A DNA stretch of 64,000 nucleotides from Lethocerus indicus (taxonomy: Eukaryota > Arthropoda > Insecta > Hemiptera > Belostomatidae): NCBI GenBank assembly GCA_019843655.1, contig JACDQD010000106.1, positions 3,162,001-3,226,000 of the forward strand, read 5' to 3'. Both the position numbers and the translations under genes were made by a program. Under the pieces are notes generated by a model. The model was not told the DNA's origin, made no database searches, and worked only from the letters and a program-made list of their open reading frames with translations. Shown here piece after piece: positions 31,849 to 44,611 of this stretch (its first letter is position 1; each line of letters opens with the position of its first letter).

Positions 31849-34800
31849 TTCGGAATTTCCCTTCAATCACTCCTTATCCCTAATCTATACTCATTTACGG
31901 GCTAATTTATATTTGTCCATTCCGCCACTAGTATTAGGGCTGGCGGTAAATCGGAGGCAGGGAAATGAAGTTGATGAATGAATTTAAATAAAGAATCACC
32001 TATCAAAAAATTTATGTTTGGAATGTTTAGGAAACAATTCTAAGGAACAAATTAAGGAGGAAATGAATGTTGCTGCTAGTCATTTTCATGGGAACTACCG
32101 ACCTTACGACTCTGTCCAAGGAAACGTCTGTCCTTTGAAGAACACTTTCACAGTTCCTTCTTAGAAAGCCAAATCTATAACATCTGTTTTGTTGGGCATT
32201 CAGTAGTTATCCCTCAATTTTTCTTAAAATAACATATTTGTACTATTTTGAAATAGACTGCATTTAACGTTGTTTATTTAATTATAATTGTCACAAATTT
32301 AATAAAATAAATAAATTTGTGGCCTTTTTCAATAAATTTAAACTATTTTTAACAGTAGACACCATATCCACTGCACTACTACGATCAATATATAACTCAA
32401 ACACCAACCATGACTGTGTCCTCTACCATAAATTGTACACCCAAATCAGTAACAATCACATTACTAATTGTTACAATATTAAATAACTCCAGCAAGGGAA
32501 ACAATAGAACAATTTATACGTATCGAAATGCGTTTTTTATACAAATATAAAAACAATGAAAGCATACCTGTATTAGAGGGAAATTAGAAAGAGGGGCGCC
32601 AAATTAGGATGTGCCCCCGGGCGCAAAATAACCTCGCTACGCCGCTGCAGGTAATTCTCCGCATTTCTACAACACGGTTTCGCTCTAACACGGTTCGAAT
32701 ATCGGGGAAATCCCCGTACCGTGTGGCTTTCCCGCAACACGATTGAAGAAGCAAATTTGGTGGAAACGGTATCTGAGATGAACAAAATTAATTCAGACGA
32801 TTGGTGGCACAGATTGGTACACTCAAGATCAATGTTTTACCCTAAACAGAGTACGGAATGATATAAACTTGACCGGACAATCGGAGTTCTATTTTCTAAA
32901 TGCGCCAAAGTTAAGAGAGAATTCCCAAATGTTCAGTTCCTTACAAATTTATAACGATCTCTCGCGAACAAATGAAACGGGAGAAAAATCTACCGTGCGA
33001 AATCTCATGTGCGAAAACGCACATGTTGCAGAAATAAAGATCAAAATATGAGGAAGTATACCCCACAGAGAAAACGCCCTCGTTCAATGTTGTTTAGCAG
33101 AGATGAATGAGAAAGCATTTTGTAATACTTTGAAATGGCGGGCGCCACCAATATTTTGATACCTGTCGTACATAGAACTGTAGTTTAATTCCGTGCAGGA
33201 AGAATTACCGGTGAACTGCAATAGAGAAAGGGAGGCAGAGGAGGTAATGCCGGTATGTCTTGGTCGACGACATTAGGAAGTCCGGCGACACACAGGCCAG
33301 ACATCCTCCAGTTCTTGGGGGACAAAAGGATCATCCATTTATACAGGTAGACCCAAACAATGAACTAGCTACGCTCTGTCCTACTGGGGAGCCATATAAA
33401 TATATTCAAAGGTAGGTATAATAAAATCCAGGCCTCATCCAAAATCTTTACTACCCGGGATTAACTCCGAATGAAATTCTCTTTTTATTAAATAATTCTC
33501 GTTCTTCAAAATACTTAAAAACAGACCTGGTTTATAAGTCACGAACATTTTTATTGTAAGGAAAACTATGATTTTGAAACGAAATTTAAATGCGTATTAA
33601 ACGTAATTTTAAATCAACTATCTCACCACAATTAATAATACACCAAAAAGAATGAAGTGGACAAAAAACGTGTAAATATGAAATGTTATCGGCATCAGAA
33701 GAGATCAATCTATCGAGGATCACTGGGACCATATATCAGCCAATGTTGACAAGAATTCCGACTACCGATTTCCTGAGCTTATTCTCTCGCTTTCTCAAAA
33801 CTAAAATTATGCTTAAAATTTTTCCTAAACACTACAAAAGTTATCTTTCTGCCTATTTATATATTTCTGAAATAAGGAATGTATTTTTTTAACACCCATT
33901 ATACCCCTTGAATAAGAATTGAAGATTAATTAAGGTCATTGCAACCAACGTCAGTAATTCTAATTCTCATTTTTCACAATTAGTTATTAGTTTAATATGG
34001 ACAATCTGGCCGTTTTATGTGTTAGTCATTATTTGCATGATCAATAAACGTTTCAACTGTACATGAATAAAACGACGTAGTATATTAAAATGAAATAAAA
34101 TAAGTATGGCCTCATAAGTATTGGATAGTTTTCCAAATATAATATCAATAAGTAAATGTTTAAAGAGATGGCAAGTAGGTAAGAGCTGAATTTCAGTTTT
34201 ACAAAAAGCCGGTCCATAACGAATCTGTAAGAGTAAGAAGTATGAACTTCATCTAAGCCTGTCACAGTGGCAGTGCAGGCAGGACATAAGCCATGATGTT
34301 AGTGTCACTAAATCGCCGATATTGAAGTGAAACCAAAAACGGTCTAGGATGGGACCAGATCAGTGGAAACAGAAGGCCACAAAAGTGGTGATTTTTAATT
34401 ATTACGTATTTAGAAATCGCCAACGATAATGTAATGGTCCCCTGAGGGATTTTAGAGGCGTAGTGCGGACGTATCGGAACCGGAGTTTCATTCCCCGCCG
34501 CATTTTTCCCCAATTGCAAATTCCAATTACTTGTATCTATCAAAAAATTCTACGATATAATTCACCATCATACATCGTGCTTTTTTAGGCATTTCAAAAT
34601 TTCCAACTCATCATTTTTCCCGCCCTGTACTTAGAACTAATTTTTTTCCCAATATAATTTTTGGGCGGTAAAATTGGTTTCGGACCTCAGAGAAGAAAGT
34701 GGTGGTGGTAAACAATGAATGGGCCGGGTATGGTAAGGGTAGGGGGCAGGTAGGGACGGTCTCCGATTGGGTAGGGGCTGGTTGGGCGCCAACTTAACCC

Positions 34801-37800
34801 CAACTATAAAAGGGACCCCTAACCAACTCACCCTTGTCATTCCACCTTTCACTCCGGTACAACAACTACTAGGGCTCTTCTTTAGTTTTACCCAGTTTTA
34901 CCAGTTCAGTTTTAGTTTCGATCGTACCAGTTTCGGTCGGACAGGATCCCCGAGGACCCACGGACACAAATCATCGTTGGTAAATACACTCAGTTACTAA
35001 ATCAATTTGTATTTCGTTCTTTGTAATACGAAAAATAGGTTTTATCCGCCTTACAGTATCCCAGATACGGAGTTCAATTTTTCTCTTTTCAATATTATCT
35101 GCAAATTAAAAGCATTTTTTTCCTGTTTTAATTTCGAACAATCGTAAAATTGATATGTATTCACGAGTAAATATTAGATTTGTGAATCTCCTTCAATTTG
35201 CAAAATACACGTGTAAATGTGCCCGCCATTTTGTGATCGGGTAGTCGAATAATACAAATTTTGAACATTTAATTTCAGCGGCTTAAATTTAAAATTCACC
35301 CAAATTAGACAATATGGGAATACATATTACTCGGAATATTTCTGGAATTGTTTGTTTAAGATGACCATTTCTCGACCAACACTAGTGCGTTACCATGGCA
35401 CCCAAATTACAACATTTACTTTTTTGTCGTTAGACATTCAATTCGTTTCAATGCATCTATTGTACAACAGAATAATATTGTTTCATATAATCATTTTCCC
35501 ATACCCTAGATTTTTACGTTCTAGAAATTGGAGGCTACAGTTAATTTCTGAACAGTTTCGCGCCATTGTGTAAAACTCTAAAAACATTATGTAAAATTTC
35601 TCGATCGACTGGGAAATTCGTTATTTTTTTAATTCGTTAAAAATATTTCACAATTGTGTATATTGTAGTTTGTATTAAAAAAATTCCCTCGCCTTGGGTT
35701 GGCAGCACGACAACCAGGTATATGTAGGAGAGGAGAGCAGGTATAATTTGCGAGGTACCTACACTACCGTCTTCCAATAGACGCATCCCATCCGGCAAGA
35801 GGGGGTACATACTATATGCCTCACCGGGTAGGATTCGTCCATTGAAGCGGGCACGCCACAAGGAACTCTCATAGATAACACATACCAACAATGAGGCCAC
35901 AGACCCACAACAGACCGTCGTCGCAACATTTCACGAAATAAGGCTCGGCTCGAGAGCGAGTGTACATCTAAGCGCGGTTTTTCAATTTCTAACCTACACG
36001 TGACTAGATTGTACACTTGTTCACGATACTTGCCACCATGGTAACAGCCCTCCCCATTGGACACGTGGTCGTCTCGTCAACAACCGACGCTGAATGGACA
36101 TTTCTAATCTATTCTTCTTTGGTGATCTAACTGTATGGGTCTGATTGTCTGCCATAAAGCTAGGTCAGCAAAGCAGAATGGGCTAGAAGCATCGACCGGC
36201 GCGCTCACAACTCCCGATCTACATCCCATGAAGAAAACGGGGGAACAGGAGCACATGGGATCAGGGAGATGAAGCTGTTCATACATTGAGTCATGTATCA
36301 CAGCTTTTATTTCCTATAATTCCTATGCTCAGTAGCATCGATTGATCTGGCATAAATTACGCTGCAAACTGATGTATTCGAATTTTGAAGATATCTATCA
36401 TGGAAAAATTCCATTGTGTAAATAAATATATCATGCTAAACAGAGAATATGGACCCTTATAAGAGTCGAACTTGACCCGGGTCGTGCTGTTTGATGTGCC
36501 ACTGGGTGAAGTTTGTCCCTTGAAATGGTTCCCTGTATGGCAGATTGGTTCAAACATTCCAGTGTTCTTTCATGCGAGAAGAAAATAGAAATGTCCACCT
36601 TTGGGTTAAAGGAACTATTGGTGTGCATATGTTGATTTTGATGCGTATCACATCAATAACTCCTGTAGCCCTAGATGGAATATCTTCACATTGACATCCA
36701 TATGATTCCACTGACATTCATATTATAACCATATAATATGAACAATAATACAATATTATACAGAATTCGTACCCAAACAAATAGAATATGGCACTCAATT
36801 TTTACAGCATTGGTAAGTCTAATACAAGTACTGATAGTTTTTTTATTTCAAATCTGCTTTAATATTTTTACTTAATCTAAATAGAATGTGTACTTTTATA
36901 TGTATGGCTCGAGCATTGCAATATTTTGATTTAAAACCACATCCTCTATATCACTCTATTGTATAACTAGGTCAATAATAATTAATTAATATGTACTTAT
37001 GTACATGTGTATATTAAAAATGTATCCTACCATTGAAACAATGCTTTTTATTTATTGTTATTGTATTTATATTATAAGGTGCATTTATTATATCATACAT
37101 TTTCAAAAGTACAAACCCAACTGTAGCCTGACTTCAAGACAAAAGATACATCCATAGTTATAAGTTTCATTATTTTATTTTGAAATAAATATGTGAGGAA
37201 CTTATAAATACGAAGGGTGTATATAATTGAATAAATTTACTGTTGTATAAAAGTATTCAACTTGCATGTTTACCAGTGTGGAGTTAGTTTCATGGTTATT
37301 CGGTATTCGGTGAAAGTTCTTGCTATAAATAGAATTGTTTTCCCCCATATTCACAGGATGTAGAAATATACTTGCTACATACAATCTGGATAACAACTCA
37401 CATACCTTGTTGGTGAGACACTGAAGAAAATCGTTTTTCATGTCTGTGACTGAAACTCTGTCGTGGGGCCTCTTGGGTCCAGACAATGATGAAACAACAG
37501 TTGATAAATCTAATGTTACTATTTCAGTGAAGACTGGATCTTGAGATTCATCCATGTAGTCTCTCATCATGCCTACTGATTTTAAATATCCTTCGATCAC
37601 TTCTATTTTCTTTGGATCCCTATCTGTAAATGAATAAAAGACAAATCAACCCTGACACAAAAAGCCTGTTGCAAGTTTAAATGGAAAAGAGTTGCCCAAA
37701 CATATAAAGAAGCTGCTTAAATATATAACTTGCATCATCCCAATATGGGATGATCATCAAAACCCTGCTCACTCCCACCATGGACAGTTAAAAAATTAAT

Positions 37801-40800
37801 CTTGGTCTACACTATACATAAAATCAACAATAATAAAAATCACTGGAAAATGTTTTATTATAATTTTTGTTGATTTGTTTATTGTTCATCAATGTTTTTA
37901 TTGTTTAAAAGGTTGTAAAGTAATTAATACTAAAATAAGAAGAATGCAGCATTTGTGATGAAACTTACATATGTAATTGAGTAGCCATATATGAATATAA
38001 GAAACTTACTTGTTTGTTGTAAATACTGCAAACTATTAGCATCGACAGGAAAGAATCCAACTGTAGCACCATACTCCGGACACATGTTAGATATTGTTGC
38101 TCTGTCAGCAATAGAAAGTTCATTTACTCCAGGTCCGAAGAACTCGACAAATTTTCCAACAACTCCAAGCTGACGCAAATTCTACAAATGCAATAATAAT
38201 AATAACACAATTTTTTGGTATTTAATAACACACTATTGTGATACATTATTTATTGTATTTTTATTATTGTATTATATTTTATTGTATTGTAACCTCACAT
38301 AACATTTTTTCAATAGAATTTTATGAGGACTGGCATATTATGTGTATTCACCTTAATCTAAATCTAAACCTTTTGATAATGAAAGTCAATAATCTCAATA
38401 CCTCCAGTAACTAAGCCACTTCAGCTCCTAGAATATGTTTATGAAAACTCTTCAGGAGGTACAATAGGTGAATCTGTACTAATGCTCTATATGAATTAAA
38501 TTTGTAGGGGAAAAGGTGAACAAAAACCATAAAGTAAAGAGTAGAATAAAGATGATGGAGGTTAAATGTTAATGAAAACAGCAATAGTACATCTAATGTA
38601 CTTTTATGTTTTTATCTTCTTAATTAGTGCATACCTTTGTGATTGTCAGCACAAGATCTGTAGAGGTAGCATACTGGCTCAACTTTCCTTCTAGTTTATA
38701 ACCAATAACTTGAGGTAAAAGCATTGATATGGACTGCCCCAACATGACTGCTTCAGCTTCAATTCCTGAGTACAAAAAATATTTTTTTCTTTTTTAATGT
38801 AGCTTATATAGCGCAATTGGCAGCTAGTGGCCAGTTATGCACTTGTAATGTGGAGTGAGTGGCTATGTCTCTTATCTCTAGCTCTACTTACAACTAACAT
38901 ACAAGTTAATGTGCATGGTATATAGGTGGATACAAACCTTTGGGTAGATTTTAGCTACAAATCCAATTACATTCAAAACTTGTTAAATGTTTGTTTAAAA
39001 ATGTGTTAAATACTTTCAAACACTGGAACTCATTAAGAATCTAGAGTTCTAATGATCTCAATTCAATAAATTTCAAATTTGTTGACAAATAAAGAATGTA
39101 CCCTGAATTGGGCCTTACACCTGTGTTTTCAAAATTACTGTCATGGCCTCAATTCACAATTGTACTTGTAATAACGACTAATCAAATTTTAAGAAATAAT
39201 AATTATTAATTAATATCTAATTCACACAGTTGTGTGGGATGATTTCACCTAGAAAATCATCTCAATTAATAGACAATATTTAAACTAGGCAATACATTGC
39301 ATAACTGTTGCAAGTTTCCACATTTGAATTAAGCAACATTTATATTTTCCCATACCTCCTACGCCCCAGCCAACTACTCCAAGTCCATTGATCATAGTTG
39401 TGTGAGAGTCAGTCCCAACAACACTGTCAGGATACAATATGTTATCAGTAAATACGACACGTGCTAAATACTCCAAGTTGACTTGGTGAACAATTCCGGA
39501 CCCGGGTGGAACTATCAACATGTTTTGAAACGCTTTGGCTCCCCACTAATTAACAAAACAAAATAAGCAGTTTTTAACAACACATAATCATTGGCAACAA
39601 AACAAGCACAAATACCACACTATAATACTAAATACTTCATAGAATGTACTGACAATCTAACTTTTGTAATTCTGTACGTAATATTATTCTGTATACTATA
39701 TCATTCACAAGCTACGTACATATTTTATACACTTTCAAACCAATCACAGTAAAATAATATCCTCTAAAGATGTTTCCACAAAAATTATTTCATTATAATT
39801 CTTATTTCACCATTCTAATTTTTATTCATTAGAAGGGACTTTATCCAATCTATGAACTTGATTATGGTAATTTATATACATGAACTGTTTTCGGAATAAA
39901 TATTATTTGTTTAGTAAAATAACAAAAAAAACATTTTCTGAAGTGTAATTCTATCACATCCTTAAAATAACTTAAAATTACAGACAAACCTTCAAAAACA
40001 TAAAACGCTCCTTGTTCCGCTCAAATTCCAAATCTTCATTTTTCTTAAGTGAATCATCCCTAAAAAAAGGTAATTTATTTAAGATTTTATTAAGAAAGAA
40101 ATATATTTATAACTTAATTTATAAAGTTAATACATTCATTGTAGCTTAGGTATTTTCTTTTTAAAAAATGACAAATGAACAATTAATAAATATAAAACTG
40201 CATGAAAGATATGAAATTACTTCTCACTTAACTTAGATATTATTCTTCAATTCTGTTTATATGAATACAAATCATGCCTTTGTGTGCACATGAACAGCAC
40301 ACATGGCAGCATAGTGTAATCAAAACAATTGGTATCAACATTGGTACTTTATTTGAAAGCAATCATATGGGGTACTGTAAATATTTTTAGAAAGTTACAC
40401 ATCGCATTAATATTATAGGACAAAATATTATGCATTATTACCTGCACATTGCATATTTATATCATACAAATTTTTTATCAATAGTTTTTTGGTGTTTTCA
40501 TTTTTTTAATGGTTTGATTTATTTCATTTTTTTGTATCGAGTTTTTCTCAAGTTATTAGGATTTCAATTAAGTTAGTGGTTGGGCTGCCAACTTGGTGAT
40601 CCTCCTCAGGGAGAGTAAACATTTGTAAATTATTCAATGCCATTTTGTTGGCAGAAGAAAAAACTTCTAGCCACTTCATCACTATAGCTTTTTTAATATT
40701 TATTTGAGGATATATTGGCTTGAAGGAAATTGTGAAACTATTGTTAATTTCCACAATTTAGAAATTTTGTTGTAGTGTTAATTTGAATAATACTCACAAT

Positions 40801-43800
40801 GTATTCAATAGTATCAAAGGAAAAACTAATGACTACTCACGTGCCAGAAAAGTCAACCTGTATTGAGTGATCGATGACCAAATCTGAAGGACAAATTGGG
40901 TTGATTTTTTCGGGATCACCTCCAAGAGATTTTACTGAATCTCTCATTGCAGCAAAATCAACAACTGCAGGCACTCCCGTGAAATCCTGCAAAGTTGAAT
41001 TAAAAAAATGAAAATTATATAGTAAACAAACTATAAATTAGATAGCACATAACTATAAATTAGATAAATGCTACATTAAGCTAATTAGTATTAGAGGCTA
41101 GAATTTAAATCCAGTTGCATATCTTCAGGTATTGTTCTACCTGGATTATGTAATACAAAATGAAACCCTTAGGACAACCTCATGACCTCTTTAAATTTTG
41201 AGGAATCCTTAATACAATAATAATTACGATAGTCTTTGTTAGTGGATGGCTTCTCTTCAGAAAATGTATTAAGATATTCATGTAACAGTATATTGATCAT
41301 AAGGGTGAAACCCATTCTAAGAGAAGTATAGTATTTAATACAATTACCCCACACACAAAAGTAAGGCTGTCCATGATATCACACTTTTGCTTAAACAAAA
41401 AATTGTAATTTACAATCTACCTCTATTAGCCATCAAAAACTCAACGAAATTCAACTAAAGTAATATTTATCAGGGGAAATTACACAAAATTAAATTTTAA
41501 ATACAAATTTAAAATAAAAAATTTTAATGGAAATTAATTTTAATGCTTATTATGCCAGGATCATAAGTTTTCTCATAACTTCTTTGTTCTATGATCTGTG
41601 AATTATTTTTAAACTTAATTTAAAGGTCTAATGAAATGAGAACGTATTCAATTTAAAAATATAAGTTATTGCTCAGTAGTAGAAAACAAGTTAGCTAACT
41701 AAGGATGTTTTGAGATGGCTTAATGTTATTAACTATATTATAAGTCACATAAAACAAAAGATTAAAACCTTTCAATGCTAAATCTAACCATTATCACCTG
41801 ACAGCATGTAACTCACCCATACCTGAGGAAGTTGTAATCTTTTTATGTTTTATGTGACTAGTAAGGCCAAAGAAGGTGATGAAGATAGCTCTATAAAACA
41901 GTTATTTCAAGATCACTATAAATAATTTTTGTAAAGCACTTTATTTTGATAGAAATTAAAATTAAAATTTTTGTAATTGTTCTGTAAGAATATTTAGGAG
42001 TGACAAGAAAAAGGAAGTCAATAAAACAGAAAAAAATAAATACACAGTGAACGAACTCACTTGCAAAATAACACGAGCTGGTTTGAAAGCAACTTCAACG
42101 CCATCTTGAACTTGCTGATTTTTTTCCCAATCAAGAATTTTGTTTACATCAGATTCTTTAACTTGAAAGTTATCACAATTTCGCACTGCTGATTCAAGTA
42201 GTACACGAATTGAAAAAGGTAATTTTCCTGTAATATAAATCAGATTATTTGTTTTCAAAAAGTATTGATGAATATTCATTTTCCCAAAACAAAATTCAGT
42301 CTACAATTGCTTATTTAAATCTAAGATTGGTTTCAGCTGTTCACCATTATCAGTAGCATTCCATAAATAAAATATTGTGGAACTAATGCATGTTGTCTTG
42401 GGCTGAAGCAAAGGATCCTGTCAGCTGTGTTACTGGTAAACACTGAAACCAATCCAGTTAAGGACCAAATAAGCCAATGGAAACAGAAATCACAAGAGTG
42501 ATATAATTGGTATTAATATTTTTATACACCAAGAAACCAAATTGTTTCAGAGAATACTTGGATTAATGCACCCATAAATAAAAACAAAAAAAGAAATACA
42601 TAAACCTTGGCCTAATTACGGATTAATATATTGCTTATATTTTAGGAAATAAAAATACATTTTATAATCATCATTCAGCAGGCATACTGACCCCATGTGA
42701 GTTTCCTGTGCTTCTTGGAGAAATTTTAAAACTGAATACAAAATATAATCATGAAAACTACTTTCCACATGTATTCAGTTGTATGAATAACATATTTTAT
42801 CCCTTTAATTAATAGTTTAGCTTAGGAAGAGATAATTAATAAAATGAAATTAAATAATTTTAATCTCAACAAAAATTTTTTTGTTTAAATTCTTCAGTTG
42901 AAATATCAAATATATTCATTCAACTACCCAGTGCAAAATGTCATATTCAGAAGCATAAATAATAGATTTTATAGTTATTTTATGCCACATTTGGAAGATT
43001 ACGAAATACTGATTAATGATTTAGAAAAAAGGATCATGTTTAAAATTAGAACAAAATTGAAACATGAAAATCAACTGATAACATTAAATAGTAAATATAA
43101 ATTGCACATAATATAAATAAATTATTTTTATAAGAGTTAGCAGAAGTTAAAATACAAGGTTAATTCAAAATTCCAGATGACATGGCATTTAAGAAGTATT
43201 ATGTTATGACTGCCAAAAGTATTTTCTCCTTCAGGGTGAGAAAGTTGTTGGGTGGTGTGTGTGTGCATGTCGTGTCTCTGCCCTTGGAAATCACAAAAGA
43301 AACCCCAATTCATTTAAATGAGCTACAATGACAGGACAAATAAACAGTAACCTTTTGACATGTACCACAGGCGTCCAAACCCAGTTTATAGGTTTTATAA
43401 AATAATCAACTTTGGATATAATTAGGAAATGTTTCCTAAAATTCAACACTATCTATAATTATAGCAAATATAAACTACATATAAGATAACAAAATTTACT
43501 TATTTTTATGAGTGACATAATGCCAAGTATTACATAAGTCAATGTTGGAAATATGAACACTTTTCACTTTTGCAACCTATATACAATAAATCTTCCTTAT
43601 CATAGACAAACTCCTACATTAAAAATTATAAAATGTAAGATAGAAAATTTAATTTTTGGAGGTAGGTGTATTTTTTGATTCAACTGTACAAATAAAGGTG
43701 TAAATAACCTGAATATTTATGGTATAGCTGCCAAAATAGGAACCACAAATCCTGATTACTTTAGTAGTAGTATTACAGTAGTGTAATGCTATTGTTTTAT

Positions 43801-44094
43801 TTGAATATGATACTATCAATGTAACTGCAAAAGAATATAGTATATTCATAGTGTTTTTTTATATTTTTCTTAGTTTTGATAAATAAATGGGGATGGTCTT
43901 CTGAATTAACATAGTTACAATTGAATAACTTAAATTAAACAGATTAAACAAAAAACATTGTTTAAATCTTAAATAGATTAATAATAAATAGAAAATAACT
44001 TACCATATTTAGGCCCAAGTTCAGTTAAATCGTAGTATTTGTAAGATTTCCCATTGGCGTCCAAAGTTTTTAGAAATTTGTTGTAAGGATTCAT
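24212..44094 (-). CDS. ACO1: Cytosolic aconitase / iron regulatory protein 1
   Basis: Seventeen coding exons (high to low): 44094-44004, 42227-42061, 40986-40841, 40059-39990, 39545-39356, 38765-38635, 38181-38010, 37623-37406, 29189-29030, 28662-28442, 27976-27820, 27540-27305, 26907-26771, 26289-26142, 25484-25362, 24626-24441, 24328-24212. All phases agree and the product is 889 residues, the usual length. The protein isomerises citrate to isocitrate with a 4Fe-4S cluster; the apo form in many animals binds iron-responsive RNA elements. Cluster cysteines are C436 (TSCTNTSN), C502 and C505 ([10 protein letters not shown]). Other signatures: [96 protein letters not shown]. The acceptor before the ATG implies a non-coding first exon further upstream. 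No mitochondrial presequence precedes MNPYNKF, supporting the cytosolic paralogue. Confidence 0.97.
26012..26075 (+). mobile_element. Possible tRNA-derived SINE fragment
   Basis: In an aconitase intron: AATTGGCAAGAGAGTACC followed by GTGACCTGGGTTCAAGTTTAG, the latter close to a pol III B box. Too decayed to classify. Confidence 0.35.
31807..31847. repeat. (AT)n microsatellite
   Basis: AT dinucleotide run inside the repeat-rich aconitase intron. Confidence 0.95.
34700..34980 (+). promoter_or_regulatory. Promoter-like island, possibly from an LTR
   Basis: G-rich stretch 34715-34780 with an inverted CCAAT box (GATTGGG, ~34764), then CTATAAAAGGG at ~34803 and TGTCATTCC about 30 bp downstream, the spacing of a TATA box and insect initiator. 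It lies antisense to the aconitase gene. GTTGGGCGCCAAC beside the TATA box resembles a retroelement primer-binding site on the other strand, so an LTR origin is possible; no second LTR was found. Confidence 0.35.
42321..42357 (-). ncRNA. Decayed hammerhead-like motif
   Basis: Minus strand reads GCTA, CTGATAA, TGGTGAACAGCT, GAAACCAATC, TTAG, again 37 nt. Core G8 is A, and stem I is broken (GCTA against TTAG). A relic of the same family in an aconitase intron; a GGAAACAGAAATCACA-type tail lies nearby at ~42478. Confidence 0.45.
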
Positions 44095-44573
44095 ATCTGA
44101 AAAAAAATAATATTATTGAATCAATTTAAAATATTCATTAAATAATTATTTATTAATGTAAATTATTATTTTAATATAAGATAGAAGATTATCATATGGT
44201 GATGGAAATTATCTGCAGGAACAGTTAATCAATAAATGTAATGGTGCTTTATTAAACATATAATGCTCATTATCAGTGTAACTGGCATCAGAAAATCAAC
44301 TGATATTGTGAAGAAATTTAATCGTCCAACACTTATATATTTTTTATTTTATCTGATGCAATTATTTCAGATAAAATTGAGTATTGCAATAGTTTTCTTA
44401 CATAATCGTATATAAATGTTCATACCACAAAAATACTCAAAGATTAAAATGAGATTAAAATTACAATTATAATTTAATACTTAAAATTGTACATAACATA
44501 GATAAATATCATTAAAGAGTAATAAATACAATTTTGTTATGATATATTATGAATATCATTAAAAAAATTAAAA

Positions 44574-44611
<38 letters not shown>

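Larger units (their letters stand above)
29190..37405. mobile_element. 8.2-kb aconitase intron rich in decayed mobile-element DNA
   Basis: This intron is far longer than its neighbours, and its middle (about 29500-36650) is visibly less AT-rich than the surrounding DNA, with many short broken open frames, none showing reverse transcriptase, integrase or transposase motifs that I recognise. It includes an (AT)n run at 31807-31847, hammerhead-family relics near 31456 and 34310, and a promoter-like island at 34700-34980. Best read as a nest of old non-autonomous or decayed insertions; class not determined. Confidence 0.55.

Noticed and set aside
32620..32760. GGTTCGAAT-containing stretch as a tRNA gene
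   Set aside because: No cloverleaf can be drawn around it and no A box lies at proper distance; more likely repeat DNA.
35637..36301. Cluster of minus-strand open frames in the aconitase intron
   Set aside because: Short, mutually frameshifted and without recognisable enzyme motifs; at best decayed element remains.
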